Shown here: positions 12,303 to 22,675 of the stretch, one piece after another
How positions within the stretch are numbered: the first letter of the stretch is position 1
Layout: every line of letters begins with the position of its first letter
DNA from: Magnolia sinica
Lineage: Eukaryota > Streptophyta > Magnoliopsida > Magnoliales > Magnoliaceae
DNA length: 64,000 nucleotides
Direction: 5' to 3'
Assembly (NCBI RefSeq): GCF_029962835.1
Contig: NC_080578.1
Location: 102,279,759-102,343,758 of the forward strand
Program-made: the position numbers and the translations under genes
The notes under the pieces: model-generated
The model's database searches: none
Told to the model about the DNA's origin: nothing
The model's input: the letters and a program-made list of their open reading frames with translations, nothing else

Positions 12303-12961
12303 TCAATACAGTCATGAGCCACTTGGGATCCGTTGGCATTGTTTTTAAGGATGAGGTCAGGGCGTTATTGATCTTATCCAGTTCGCCAGACAGTTGGGAT
12401 GGTTTGGTGATTGCTGTGAGCAATTCTTTAGGATCAACAAAGCTAAAATTTGATGATGTGGTCGGTCTAATTCTCAGCGAAGAATCTAGAAGAAATGCAT
12501 CAGGAGTTTCAGAGGATTCAGGGAATGCTCTAAACGTTGAAGGAAGAGGAAGATCGCTGGATAAAGGAGGCAATAAACACGGGCATTCTAAGTCAAGAAG
12601 AAGTCCAAGGAATCAAAAGATAAAGACGGGTGTTGGCATTGAGACAAGAAGGGGCATATGAAACGTGATTGCAGGGCGCTCAAGAAACAAAAAGGAAGCT
12701 CTCAAGGCGGGAAGGATTCAGTGAATCTATCTGAGGAGAGTGACACAGGGGCATTGATCTTGTCTCTTGATGCGAGAAATGAGTCTTGGGTTATAGACTC
12801 GGGTGCTTCGTTTCATGGCACTTCGTGTAAGGAAGTTCTACGTAACTATATATCAGGTGACTTCGGGAGAGTCTACTTAGGTGATGATGAGTCGTGTAGT
12901 ATTGTTGGAAAGGGAGATGTTCATATGAATCAGAAAGATGGAACGATGTTAAAATTAAAGG
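12303..12961 (+). repeat. 659-bp direct repeat, copy 2
   Basis: This is the second copy of 4915-5573. It starts in the middle of gag right after the LINE and runs on without interruption into the rest of protease and integrase. The right-hand copia half is thus continuous from here. Confidence 0.93.
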
Positions 12962-15740
12962 ATGTCAGACATGTACCGAGTTTGAGAAGAAATCTGATCT
13001 CAGTGGGACAGTTGGCCAATACCGGTTATGTGACGACATTCACCAGTGATTCCCGAAAGATCACAAAAGGTGCCTTAGTGCTATCTCGAGGCAAAAAGGA
13101 AAGTACTTTGTACGTGACTTCAAGATCATATAGTTCACTCACAGTCGCATCAACTGGAGTGAATGGGCAGTTATAGCATTAGAGGTTGGGACATATGATT
13201 GAGAAGGGATGAAAGTGTTATTGTCAAAAGGGAAGCTATCAGGGCTGAAGTATATTGACTTGGAATTATGCGAGGACTGCGTGTATGGTAAGCAGAAAAG
13301 GGTAAGTTTCAAGAAGACGGGACGCGCTCCAAAGACGCATCTGTTGGAGCTTGTACACACTGATGTGTGGGGACCGGCAGGCTCACGTTATTTTGTTTCC
13401 TTTATTGATGATGATAGTAGGAAACTATGGGTCTATTTCTTAAAACATAAATCTGATATATTTGATGTATTTAAGAAGTGAAAAGTTATGGTAGAAAATA
13501 AGACAGGTAAAACAGTAAAGTGTCTCAGATCTAATAACGGGGGAGAGTACTGTGATAAGAGATTTGAGGAGCATTGTGCAGTAAATGGAATCAAATATCA
13601 AAAAATGATTCCAAAGACACCACAACAGAATGGTGTGGCTGAGCGCATTGACAGGACCATCCTTGAGCTCACCAGGAGCATGAGGTTACATGCAGGATTG
13701 CCTAAGACCTTTTGGGCAGATGCTGTGAATACTGCCGCATATCTCAGCAATAGAAGTCCCTCAGTACCATTGGATGGTGGGCTACCAGAAGAAATGTGTA
13801 CTGGAATAGAAGTGAACCTTGCACATCTCAGAGTGTTCGGTTGCACTTCATATGTTCACATTGATGTAGAGCACAGAAACAAGCTGGATACGAAATCCAG
13901 GAGGTGCACATTTATAGGCTATGGCAGCATGATTTTGGTTACAGGTTTTGGAATGCAGAAAATAGAAAAATCATCAGAAGCAAGGACGTAGTCTTCAATG
14001 AAAAAGTGATGCATAAGGACAGTGTGCAAGGAAACAAGGCCTAGGAAAAGGAATTCGTATAGTTGGAAGAGTTACCGGACACGAGTGTTACAGCGCCACA
14101 GGATGATCATGCACAGGAGCACTGTGAGGCAGAGCCGCATACACTGGGTGTGAGGAGGTCTACTCGGGAGAGGAGATCCATGGTCTGATACTCACCCTCC
14201 TTACACTATCTACTGCTGACAGATAATGGTGAACCGGAGTGTTTTGAAGAGGCATTACAGTCGGATACACGGGTTAAGTGGGAGCAGGCCATGGATGAGG
14301 AGATGGACTCTCTTGAGTCTAATCGTACATGGGAGCTAGTCACTCTACCCAAGCTCTTCATAACAAGTGGGTTTACAGACTGAAGGAGGAGCACGATAGT
14401 TCGAAACGGTACAAGGCCAGATTGGTTGTGAAAGGATTTCAACAAAAGGCAGGTATCAATTTCACTGAAATATTTTCACCTGTGGTGAAAATGTCTACAA
14501 TTCGCATGGTCTTGAGTATAGTGGCTACAGAGGACTTACATCTAGAGGAACTAGATGTTAAGATAGCCTTTCTTCATGGGGACCTTGAAGAAGAGATATA
14601 CATGCATCAACCGACAGGATACGTGGCACCAGGAAAAGAGAACAAGGTGTACAGACTGAAGAAGAGTCTATATGGCCTGAAACAGGCCCCGAGGCAGTGG
14701 TACAAGAAGTTCGACAATTTCATGTCGGGAAACGGTTTTAGGAGATGTCATGCAGACTACTGTTGCTACTTGAAGAAGTTTGATACGTCGTACATCATCC
14801 TTCTTTTGTACGTTAACGATATGCTTGTGGTCGGTTCAAGCATGAAGGACATCTCATATCTCAAAAGACAACTATCTAGAGAATTTGCCATGAAGGATTT
14901 AGGAGCTGTAAAACAAATCCTAGGCATGAGGATAAAGCGTGACAAGGAAAATAAGAAATTAGTTCTATCACAGGCAGAGTACATAGCCAAGGTACTTGAT
15001 CGATTCAATATGGTAGTTGCTAAGCCGGTTAGCACTTCATTAGCCGACCACTTCAAGCTATCTAAGGAGCAAGGAGCAGAGACGCAGGAGGAACGAGACT
15101 ACATGACTAAAGTCCCATACGCGTCAGTTATTGGGAGTCTCATGTATGTTATGGTGAGCACGAGGCCAGACATTGCTCAAGCAGTGGGAGTTGTAAGCAG
15201 GTTCATGAACAACCCCAGGAAGGAACATTGGGAAGCTGTGAAGTAGATCCTTAGATACCTGGTAGGTACTAAGGATGTAGGGCTATGTTATGGTGGATCG
15301 AAAATCAAGCTACAAGGCTACATGGATTTAGATTTGACAGGAGACATCGACAGCAGAAGAAGCACTACAGGTTATGTCTTTACTCTAGGTAGTGCTGCAG
15401 TCAGTTTGGTCTCTCAGTTATAGAAGATAGTATCTATCAGTATGACAGAAGCAGAATATGTTGCAGCTACAAAAGCGTGCAAGGAGATGGTATGGATGCA
15501 AGGTTTCATGGAAGAGTTGGATAAGAAGTAAGCAGATTGCAAGATGTAGAGTGACAGTCAGAGTGCAATACACTTGGCTAAGAATTCAGCCTTTCATTCA
15601 AGGACCAAGCATATTGTCATCAGATATCACTTCATACGTTCGTTACTAGAAGATGGATTAATTGCTCTGGAGAAGATTCATATAAGTGAGAATCCTGCAG
15701 ATATGCTGACCAAGGCGGTCACACGGGAGAAGCTGTAGAC
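12962..15740 (+). mobile_element. copia integrase, reverse transcriptase and RNase H region
   Basis: The integrase phrases are LELVHTDVWGP, TPQQNGVAERI and FWADAVNTAAYLSNRSPS. The reverse transcriptase phrases are KARLVVKGFQQ, DVKIAFLHGDLEEEIYM and KKSLYGLKQAPRQWY. An RNase H tail follows. Order and spacing are normal for copia. The region carries several breaks and is a fossil. Confidence 0.88.
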
Positions 15741-15830
15741 CTGTTCAGCTTTAATTGGTTTTTAGGCTTGAAGACGGGGAGGTGGTGCACTCCGGATGAA
15801 GAAGACAAAAGTTTATAGTGATATGTCTCA

Positions 15831-15841
15831 AAGTGGGAGAT
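15831..15841 (+). promoter_or_regulatory. Polypurine tract of the copia element
   Basis: AAGTGGGAGAT lies directly before the 3' LTR, the usual place for plus-strand priming. Confidence 0.8.
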
Positions 15842-16292
15842 TGTTGAGAAGTGGAGCCACATATGAGGCTGCGCACGACCGGTCGTCGTTACGCAGATTC
15901 GTTTCCGAATCTGATGCGGATTGCGGATTTCTATGTCGCCTTTCGCAAGGGTGAGAAAGGAAAATTGCCAAAACTATAAATTGGGGTCCCTATGGCTATT
16001 CTTGGGTTAAGGTGAATATTGAAAAATATTTCTATGGTGTGGGTAAGGAATTTTCTCTTTACTTCTAAAGGAGAGGTTAGTATATTGCCTTGTAATCTTC
16101 GTTCTTCATAGTGAAAGTTTGCATCCGTGATTTTTTATCCCAGATTGGGGTTTTTTCACGTATATCTTGTCTTGTGGTTTGTTTTGGATTGCTTTGATCT
16201 GTTTCTAGTTTATATTTCTTCATGTTTATCGTTTGTGGGTGAGGCTTAATATTGGATATAGGCTTACCGCGTTGTTGGCGTGTTGCGCAACA
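15842..16292 (+). repeat. 3' LTR of the copia element
   Basis: This 451-bp LTR begins TGTTGAGAAGTGG and ends GCGCAACA. It lacks ~20 bp that the 5' LTR has next to the ACGACCGGTCGT palindrome. Confidence 0.9.
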
Positions 16293-16652
16293 ATTTTTTG
16301 GGCTCACGCCCTAAAATGATCTTGGAAAAATGGATGGACAATGTGGATATAGAATACATGCATCAAAGTGGGCCCCACAATAAGTGCCGCACCGACTTGG
16401 GTGAGGTCAGGATTGTATAAGAAATTGAAATTTCAAAAAAAGTAAATAGAAATCTGAAAAAAAGTGCATCGTACAGGAGTTTGTCAAAAAGCATTGACAA
16501 AAGAAGGTACCATTGAACAGAAATTTAGAAAATGTGTTTAATGGCATTTTTAACTAGGTAAAATGAAGTCATTCCATGGGCACATAGAAAAATATTACTT
16601 AGGGTGTATGTTAGCAAAAAGCCCCTTCAAAATCATCTCATCTCGTCCATTC
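16293..16652. repeat. Right half of the dispersed repeat interrupted by the copia element
   Basis: GCCCTAAAATGATC, AAAATGGATGGACAATG and GTGGGCCCCAC are the right-end phrases of the MITE-like family seen at 20000-24200. The rest is A/T-rich and featureless. No gene is seen. Confidence 0.55.
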
Positions 16653-16886
16653 CATAGCAGCGGTGGTGCAAGCACACGGGTGGTTCTGTCCTTACTCATG
16701 CCTCAGTGGTAGAGTCGCATAGTTTCAACATGAGTTCATGGGTTGGAGTGCTCATTGTGGTGAAAAACCCATGGCAGCGGTGGTGCAAGCACATGGGTGG
16801 TTCTGTCCTTACTCATGCCTCAGTGGTAGAGTCGCATAGTTTCAACATGAGTTCATGGGTTGGAGTGCTAATTGTGGTGAAAAACC
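16653..16886 (+). repeat. Two tandem copies of a 117-bp unit containing SINE head sequence
   Basis: Bases 16653-16769 and 16770-16886 are nearly identical. Each has GCAGCGGTGGTGCAAGCAC followed by the SINE head. The duplication therefore includes the SINE's left flank and its promoter boxes. Confidence 0.85.
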
Positions 16887-16925
16887 AATGCAGTTTGAGT
16901 GTGTGTAAAAAAAAAAAAAAAAAAA
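16803..16925 (+). mobile_element. tRNA-derived SINE
   Basis: It carries a pol III A-box-like CTCAGTGGTAGAGT, a B-box-like GTTCATGGGTTGGAGT about 30 bases later, GTGTGTGT and a poly(A) tail (16908-16925). GGGTGGTT occurs just before it (16795-16802) and just after the tail (16926-16933), which fits a target duplication. The minus-strand SINE at 26171-26304 has the same layout. Confidence 0.7.
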
Positions 16926-16933
16926 GGGTGGTT

Positions 16934-18560
16934 GGCTTGGGTGGGCCCACCATGATTTTTATGTAAAATCAACCCCAACCACTAGGTGGGTCACCCTATG
17001 TTAGGACAAGGGGCCAAAAATCAGCTGCATCTATGATTCATGTGGACCACATGATTGGAAACAGCATACAAGACAACGCTCGTCATTAAAACTATTTCCA
17101 TTAGTGTGGCACAAGTGATTCACGTGTGGGTATAACTTATGGGCCTTTTTTTTTTTTTTTTTTTTTTTGTAATCTAATAGTTGGAGTGGATTTTCTATAA
17201 GTATCCTAGTAGACCCTTAAAAATCAAGGGCGGACAACTCTCTTTCAACCATTTCCTTTGATGTGGCCCACCAGAATCACGGCTTAACCATTTTTATTTT
17301 TTTTCAAAAAGAAAGATAGCCACCCCACAAGAGGTGATATTGAATCCAAGAATCTCTTTAAGGGGTCCAAACAACAACTGATCGACCTTAAAAACAGACC
17401 ATATGGCTTCTAGTCAGATCTCCTCAAAACCCAATGATAGGTAAGTGGGGATAAGCAAAAATCCCTACCTAATCACAGCTTAACCTTCTTTTTTTTTTCG
17501 CTTCTATGCTCAAAAAATATGACTCGATATCTAATAGTCGGAGTGTATCTTACATAAATATCATGGTGACCTCCTTACTATTCTTCTTTCTAAAAGAGAA
17601 AGCTCTCTATACCGGTGGAGTTGATTTTTTTGGCGAGGCCAACATGATGTCCATGAAATTCACTACTAACAACATATGCATAATTCCAATTTAGACTCAG
17701 ATCCAAAATCAGGCTGACTGATTCATGCGAGCCACACCAAAGAAAACATGTGGGAGAGAGACCTCCACCCTTGATATACAGATGATCCACAGTGATGATG
17801 GGATGGATGATATATAGAGAGCCAACCAAACTTTATACCTCTCAGGCCCATTAGTAATTCAAGTGGGCCATACCAACGGAAATAATAATGGGCAATTATT
17901 GCCATATACACTCTTTCTAATCTTCCAACTGAATCATAGATGGACGTATTTTTGGGCCCTTGGCGAAACATGAGATGACTCACCTGATGGTGGGATGGAT
18001 TTTAAACAAACATCACAATTTGGGCCGAGAAAAGTTCATAGAATAAAAGTTGTTTTGTGTAGTTCGCGATCTATTTGGAGAGGGAAAACAGGCTTGTTTT
18101 GGTTGCTGGTGAGACCGGCAATGAGTTGAACCAATGAGAAGCGACTGGACAGGAAATATTACTTTGCCTTCAACACAGGCGATCCGCACTGATCTAACGG
18201 ACGCGGATTGCGTGGTAAGTTGTAACGCTGCCGACCGTCAGCGGATTGCGTGGTCTGCCACACACCACGGACTTCTAAGGATATAATGCATACATCATGG
18301 TGGGGCCCACAGAACTTGCAATCTGCTTCCCCACCTGCGACTCTGTGAGACCTACTATGATGCATGTGTTTTATCCATCCCATCCATCCGTTTTTCCAGT
18401 TCAATTTAGGCAATGATCCGAAAACTAAAGCATAATCCAAAGCTCACGTGGACCACGTAGCATGAAATAGTGGGAATTGAATGCCTATGGTTGAAAACTC
18501 GTCGGGACAACATAACTTTTAGATCGAGCAGAACAAGGGTAAATGTAAAATTATCCTTGG
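16934..18560. other. Non-coding stretch with diverged dispersed repeats and a poly(T) run
   Basis: Phrases such as GGGCCCACCATGAT, GTGGACCACATGATTGG, GATGTGGCCCACCAG and GCATGTGTTTTATCCATCCC mark several worn members of the MITE-like families. A T-run lies at about 17142-17168. Open frames here are short and unlike known proteins. No gene is supported. Confidence 0.5.
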
Positions 18561-18617
18561 AAATTCATTGACATTATAACAACAACAACCACAACAATAA
18601 AAGAAAAAAGTGGATTA

Positions 18618-18975
18618 TAAAATATTTATGTTTATGTTTTCCTCATTCCCATCATGATTCACAACAACAACAACAACAAGCACAACAATTATCTTATGTT
18701 TATGTTTTCCTCCTTCCCAATATGATTCACAACAACAACAACAACAATTATCTTGTGTTTATGTTTTCCTCCTTCCCAATATGATTCACAACAACAACAT
18801 GCAATTATCTTATGTTTATGTTTTCCTCCTTCACATTATGATTCACAACAACAACAACAACAACAACATTTATCTTGTGTTTATGTTTTCCTCCTTCCCA
18901 TCATGATTCACAACAACAACAACAATTATCTTATCCCATCATGATTCCAACAGCCACAACAACAACGACAACAAC
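18618..18975. repeat. AAC-rich minisatellite in the 3' flank of the first inhibitor gene
   Basis: Five or six units of about 58-70 bp each join TTTATGTTTTCCTCCTTCCC to ATGATTCACAACAACAAC and a variable (AAC)n run. A shorter version of the same flank lies at about 51550-52140 beside the second inhibitor gene, so part of the array predates the gene duplication. Confidence 0.85.
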
Positions 18976-19077
18976 AATAATCATAGGTAGAACAGGAGGA
19001 AAAAAAATAAATCAGCATGGTTGCATTTATCATTCACCAAGTTGGACAGACTAATTATGAAATATCATGAAAATCCT

Positions 19078-19080
<3 letters not shown>

Positions 19081-19163
<83 letters not shown>
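19081..19163. repeat. (TA)n microsatellite
   Basis: About 41 TA units lie between the stop of the first inhibitor gene and the AAC minisatellite. At the matching point of the second gene (near 52230) only GATATTTGATGC is present, so the tract expanded in this copy. Confidence 0.95.
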
Positions 19164-19165
<2 letters not shown>

Positions 19166-19181
19166 TGCAACAAAATTCAAC

Positions 19182-19766
19182 CTAAGGATGGGATATGAGA
19201 GCTAAAGCGATGCTGGATAGGTAGTTGAGATTTTCATTCTGCTCAACGAAGGGCATTTTCCGGCGATACTCCTGGAACTCTTGATTGCATGTTGTGGCAG
19301 CCTCTTTTGCAACACCAACATGTAAGTTGGCAGTTTGGTAGTCTTTGGATTCCATTGCCTGTACTGCTTTCGTCAGCCCATCGATTGCATCACCATACAA
19401 CTGGCTGCAAGTCTCCAAGGCCCGTATCGTCTTCTGGTCAAGGTCCGTCTTCTTCCTCCACAAAATCGACTGTTTGTATAATTCATTAGCATTCGTGAGC
19501 GCATGCTCGATTGCAATCTTCGTGAGCCCGGCCGCATCGGTGTTGTAGCTGCGGGTATCGGATTCAAGAGTCTTCACGCATAGGTCGTAGCTCTTGGTGC
19601 GCTTGCAGGTCTCTTGGATCAGCGTCGTGTCCTTTCCAGCCACACCTTTGGGAGTGTGGGGCTGATTGATGACGTGGATGGATGGGTTGGAGGAGCTTGA
19701 GAAGGTGGCAGTGGAGGACTGAGAGACAACGAGGAGGAGGAAGAGCTTCAAAGGAAAAGTCGACAT
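19182..19766 (-). CDS. Plant invertase/pectin methylesterase inhibitor (PMEI) family protein, copy 1
   Basis: The 194-residue protein opens with a hydrophobic signal peptide (MSTFPLKLFLLLVVSQSSTA) and should be secreted. The inhibitor domain spans about residues 48-190. It has the family's four conserved cysteines at 54, 63, 120 and 160, with the usual spacing C-x8-C and about 40 residues between the last pair. These should form two disulfides in a four-helix bundle. The motifs QETCKRTKSYDLC, ALETCSQLYGDAIDGL and AATTCNQEF are typical, close to the 'putative invertase inhibitor' / plane-pollen Pla a 1 group. The family blocks either acid invertases or pectin methylesterases in the apoplast, and which target applies cannot be read here. 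The frame stays open upstream to 19940. I chose the ATG at 19764-19766 because it starts the signal peptide, lies ~70 bases downstream of a TATA box and matches the paralogue at 52256-52792. There is a single exon. A 17-residue stretch after the signal peptide is absent from the paralogue. Confidence 0.9.
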   Translation of the reverse strand: MSTFPLKLFLLLVVSQSSTATFSSSSNPSIHVINQPHTPKGVAGKDTTLIQETCKRTKSYDLCVKTLESDTRSYNTDAAGLTKIAIEHALTNANELYKQSILWRKKTDLDQKTIRALETCSQLYGDAIDGLTKAVQAMESKDYQTANLHVGVAKEAATTCNQEFQEYRRKMPFVEQNENLNYLSSIALALISHP

Positions 19767-19835
19767 TTGCACTACGTTTGCGTTTTCACGTCCACAATCA
19801 CACGTTAACCATGCATGATGGACGACGGCTTTTAC

Positions 19836-19875
19836 GTATTTATATATATAGTAGTGCATGGGGAGGTGGCACGTG
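19836..19875 (-). promoter_or_regulatory. Core promoter of inhibitor gene 1: TATA box and G-box
   Basis: On the minus strand a TATATATAAATA box lies about 70-85 bases before the ATG. A perfect G-box CACGTG (19870-19875) lies just upstream. Both elements and their spacing recur before the second gene (52873-52907). G-boxes bind bZIP and bHLH factors in plants, so regulation by light, hormone or stress is possible but not shown. Confidence 0.7.
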
Positions 19876-19905
19876 CAAAGAGGGGAGGAGAATCTTCGTT
19901 TGAAC

Positions 19906-20484
19906 GAGGAAAGTCCGGATCCTCTGTTTGCCAAAACCACGAGCGAAAAAAGGATCCGTATTCTTGAACGAGAAGATCATTGGTATTGACTGGATGGAAT
20001 CCGTACAGACAGGGCTCTTTGCGCCCACCGTGATTTATGTATTTTATCCATGCTGTCTATTAATTTTTATACTTAATTTTAGTTTATGGGTACAAAAATA
20101 AGGTAGATCTAAGTTTCAAGTGAACCACATAGTGGAGATTGAACGCCCGCCATTATAAACTTCCTGGGGTCAACAGAGGTTTTGGATCAACCTGAAAATT
20201 GTGTTTTCCATTCATCTATGTCTATGTGACTTTATTAACAGGTTGGATGGAAAATAAAGTTATAGCAAGCCTAGGTATCTAGGTTTCAATGGTGGGCAAC
20301 CTTATCACCGTGGTTTCCTGTTGTGTGGTCCACTTGAACATTGGATCCTCCTGTTTTTTTGGATTATATCATAAAAAGATGTGTAAAATGGACGAACGGT
20401 GTGGATAAAACACATAGATCATTGTGTCCCACAGATCCCCTGCATGGACCGGTATGCATCCTGCGGGGGCAGGACGCCCGCTTC
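19906..20484. mobile_element. Mutator-like MITE in the upstream region of inhibitor gene 1
   Basis: The 9-bp CGTTTGAAC flanks it on both sides (19897-19905 and 20485-20493). At the second inhibitor gene the matching place (near 52929-52937) has one such site, and the sequence on both sides aligns. This 579-bp block was therefore inserted. It carries the family phrases TTTATGTATTTTATCC, GTGTGGTCCACTTG and GGATAAAACACATAGATC. Terminal inverted repeats are weak except internally. It has no coding capacity. Confidence 0.8.
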
Positions 20485-20531
20485 CGTTTGAACCGGGCGC
20501 CTATTTTTATTCTCTGGTGCAGCGCGATTCT

Positions 20532-21544
20532 GGAGGGAACGGATTGGCTACTCCCCTGACACCAGCCCCGTGGCTGGTGGTCGGTGATCTGTGGGCCCCA
20601 CGATGATGTATGTATTTCATCCATTCGGTTCATCCATTTTAAAAGATGATTTTAAATCTCTATCCCAAAAATGAGAGAATATAAATCTCAGGTGGACCAC
20701 ACAATAGGAAAACAATAGTGAGTGGATGTCCATCATTTAAATCTTACTAAGGCCCGCTGTATTGTTTATTTGACATCCAATCTGTTGATTAGGTCATAAA
20801 GACCCAGATGAAGAGAAAAAACAAAGATCAGCTTGATCCAATACTTTTATGGGCCCCAAAAATTTTTTAATGGTTGAGGTTCATTTAACACTGTTTCCTA
20901 TAATGTGGTCCACTTGAGATTGGGATATATCTCCTTTTTTGTAATGACATAAAATTATCTAGAAAAATAGATGGACGGCATTGATGAAACACATACATCA
21001 CTTCGGGGCCCACAGAGCACCGACCACCAGCCATTGGCTGATGGCAGGGGGAGTAGCCAATCCATTTCCGATTCTGGAAGCGGATTGGCTGGCCGCTGTG
21101 TGTTGGTGTCCTGTGGAGGCGAGCGATGACGTTCCTCGGGCTTCGGGCTGTACGAACGGTTCAAAGGAGATCAAGGTTGCATGGCGCCCTACGAAATTTT
21201 TAACGGGGAAACTCATTATCTCCGCTGCTATTTGTGGTGTGGTCCAGATTATCTTTAGATCATTTTTTGGATAAAACTCTAAAATGATCTCTAAAAATAG
21301 ATGAACGGTGTAGATATAATAAATACATCACTGTGGGGCCATGTAACTTTGATCTCCTTTGAACCGTTCGAACAACTCGAGGAGCGTCAGTGCTCGTCTC
21401 CGCACGACAGGTACTTACAGCAGCTACATAGCTGCTGTGTGGTACCCCAGCCAATCCGCTTCCACATAAGCTTTGGTGCGACCCAGGTGAGGTCAACACA
21501 CCAGCCAGGTCGACGGTGTGTGGTACACCAGCCAATCCGCTTCC
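20532..21544. mobile_element. Foldback MITE (outer), interrupted by a second MITE
   Basis: The ends read GGAAGCGGATTGGCTGG and its reverse complement. Long internal arms pair 21079-21190 with about 21345-21465. CGCGATTCT flanks it at 20523-20531 and 21545-21553, a 9-bp target duplication. The right terminus is doubled (GTGTGGTACACCAGCC at about 21517 and a near copy at 21437). Without the nested MITE it is about 470 bp. It has no coding capacity. Confidence 0.72.
20535..21069. mobile_element. Mutator-like MITE, copy A, nested in the outer MITE
   Basis: This 535-bp element starts GGGAACGGATTGGCTACTCC and ends with the near reverse complement. The inverted arms extend inward beyond 100 bp through GGGGCCCAC and ATGTATTTCATCC. 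A perfect 9-bp direct repeat GATTCTGGA flanks it (20526-20534, 21070-21078). Nine-base target duplications are the mark of Mutator-like elements. Confidence 0.85.
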
Positions 21545-21553
21545 CGCGATTCT

Positions 21554-22137
21554 AGTGCTCTGGAAAAAGAAATGATCCGGTGAGTTCAGAGCACTATAAG
21601 TTAAAAGTGCTCCTAGAATTTCTTTGGAACACTTGGACTATCTAATCCACTGATCTAAACTGTTCACTAGGTCCAACTAACATTTCATGGGTACCCACCT
21701 AAGAATCACTTCGATCCAAAAAGTATTAACCATTCTCAAAAATTGTCATTGATATGGATGGTCACAATCATTTACACAAAAACAGGTCTAATAAAAGATT
21801 TCATCCATCTATTTATTGGAGACAAATTGTGGATTGCTTATAATTGTAAGGAATCTTTTCCTTCAACCACATTTTTCGTGAAGGCAATGGTCCGGCGGAT
21901 GGATTGGCAAAAGAAGGAATCGGTTCTTAGGTGTCAATCATTTATGAGCATCTGAGTCCCATTCCTAGGGAGGGTAAGAGCCTGATTTTACTAGATGAGT
22001 GTGGATCGTCTGTTTTCCGGAGGCAGGAACTCCCTGCCTCTGGCATTTTCATTGGTCCACATCACTGTAAGCTCCACATCATCAGTTTTTTTTAATATAT
22101 TAAAAAATATATATTTAATAAGAAGTATAACAGAGAG
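21554..22137. other. Non-coding stretch without recognised features
   Basis: It is A/T-rich with a short inverted pair (GTGCTCTGG and AGAGCACTATAAG, and GGAGGCAGGAACTCC with CCTGCCTCTGG near 22020-22045). No gene or clear transposon ends are seen. Confidence 0.4.
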
Positions 22138-22146
22138 GTTAGACAC

Positions 22147-22675
22147 GGGAACGGACTGGCTACTCCCCATGCCACCGGCCAATGGCTAGTGGTCAGTGCT
22201 ATCATGTGTTTCATCCATGCTGTCCATCTATTTTTATAGATAATTTCATGGTATGAATTCAACAATGACGCATATCCCAATCTCGAGTGGACCACATTGC
22301 AGGAAACAGTGTTGAATGAACGTGGACCATTAAAAAAATTTTAAGAGCCATACAAGTGTTTGATCAAGCTGATCTTTGTTTTTTCCCTTCATCTGGGTCT
22401 GTACAATCTAATCAACGTATTTGAAGTCAAATAAACAGTACAGTGGGCCTTAGGAGAATTTTAATGGTGGATATACAATCACTACTGTTTTCCTATGATG
22501 TGGTCCACCTGAGATTTACTTACCTCTCTTTTTTTTTGTTTTTTTGAAAAAAGCCCTAAAATGACCCTTAAAAATGGATGAACGGAATGGATGAAACACA
22601 TACATAATGGTGGGGCCCACTGAGCACCGATCACAACCACCAGGCTGGTGGCAGGGGAGTAGCCAATCCGTTTCC
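22147..22675. mobile_element. Mutator-like MITE, copy B
   Basis: This 529-bp element starts GGGAACGGACTGGCTACTCC and ends AGCCAATCCGTTTCC, with long inverted arms. The flanks GTTAGACAC and GTCGGACAC match at 7 of 9 places, consistent with a worn 9-bp target duplication. It is the same family as copies A, C and D. Confidence 0.8.

Larger units (their letters stand above)
4031..16292 (+). mobile_element. Ty1/copia LTR retrotransposon, split by a 6.7-kb foreign block
   Basis: The element has two LTRs, a tRNA-Met-type primer site and a polypurine tract. Recognisable gag, protease, integrase, reverse transcriptase and RNase H regions appear in copia order. The protein phrases resemble the Tork/Tnt1 group, which is a tentative placement. 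The LTRs differ by roughly 5% by eye plus a ~20-bp indel, so the insertion is not very recent. The coding region has several breaks and is not functional. Bases 5574-12302 are foreign and lie between two copies of a 659-bp piece of the element. The flanks (CTTTT before, ATTTT after) are too T-rich to prove a target duplication. Confidence 0.9.

Noticed and set aside
16690-16760. Possible tRNA gene
   Set aside because: The A and B boxes are present, but no cloverleaf can be folded. The poly(A) tail and target duplications point to a SINE.
19767-19940. N-terminal extension of inhibitor gene 1 by 58 codons
   Set aside because: The extension covers the TATA box and the region upstream of the signal peptide. 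The paralogue starts at the internal ATG, so translation from 19940 is implausible.
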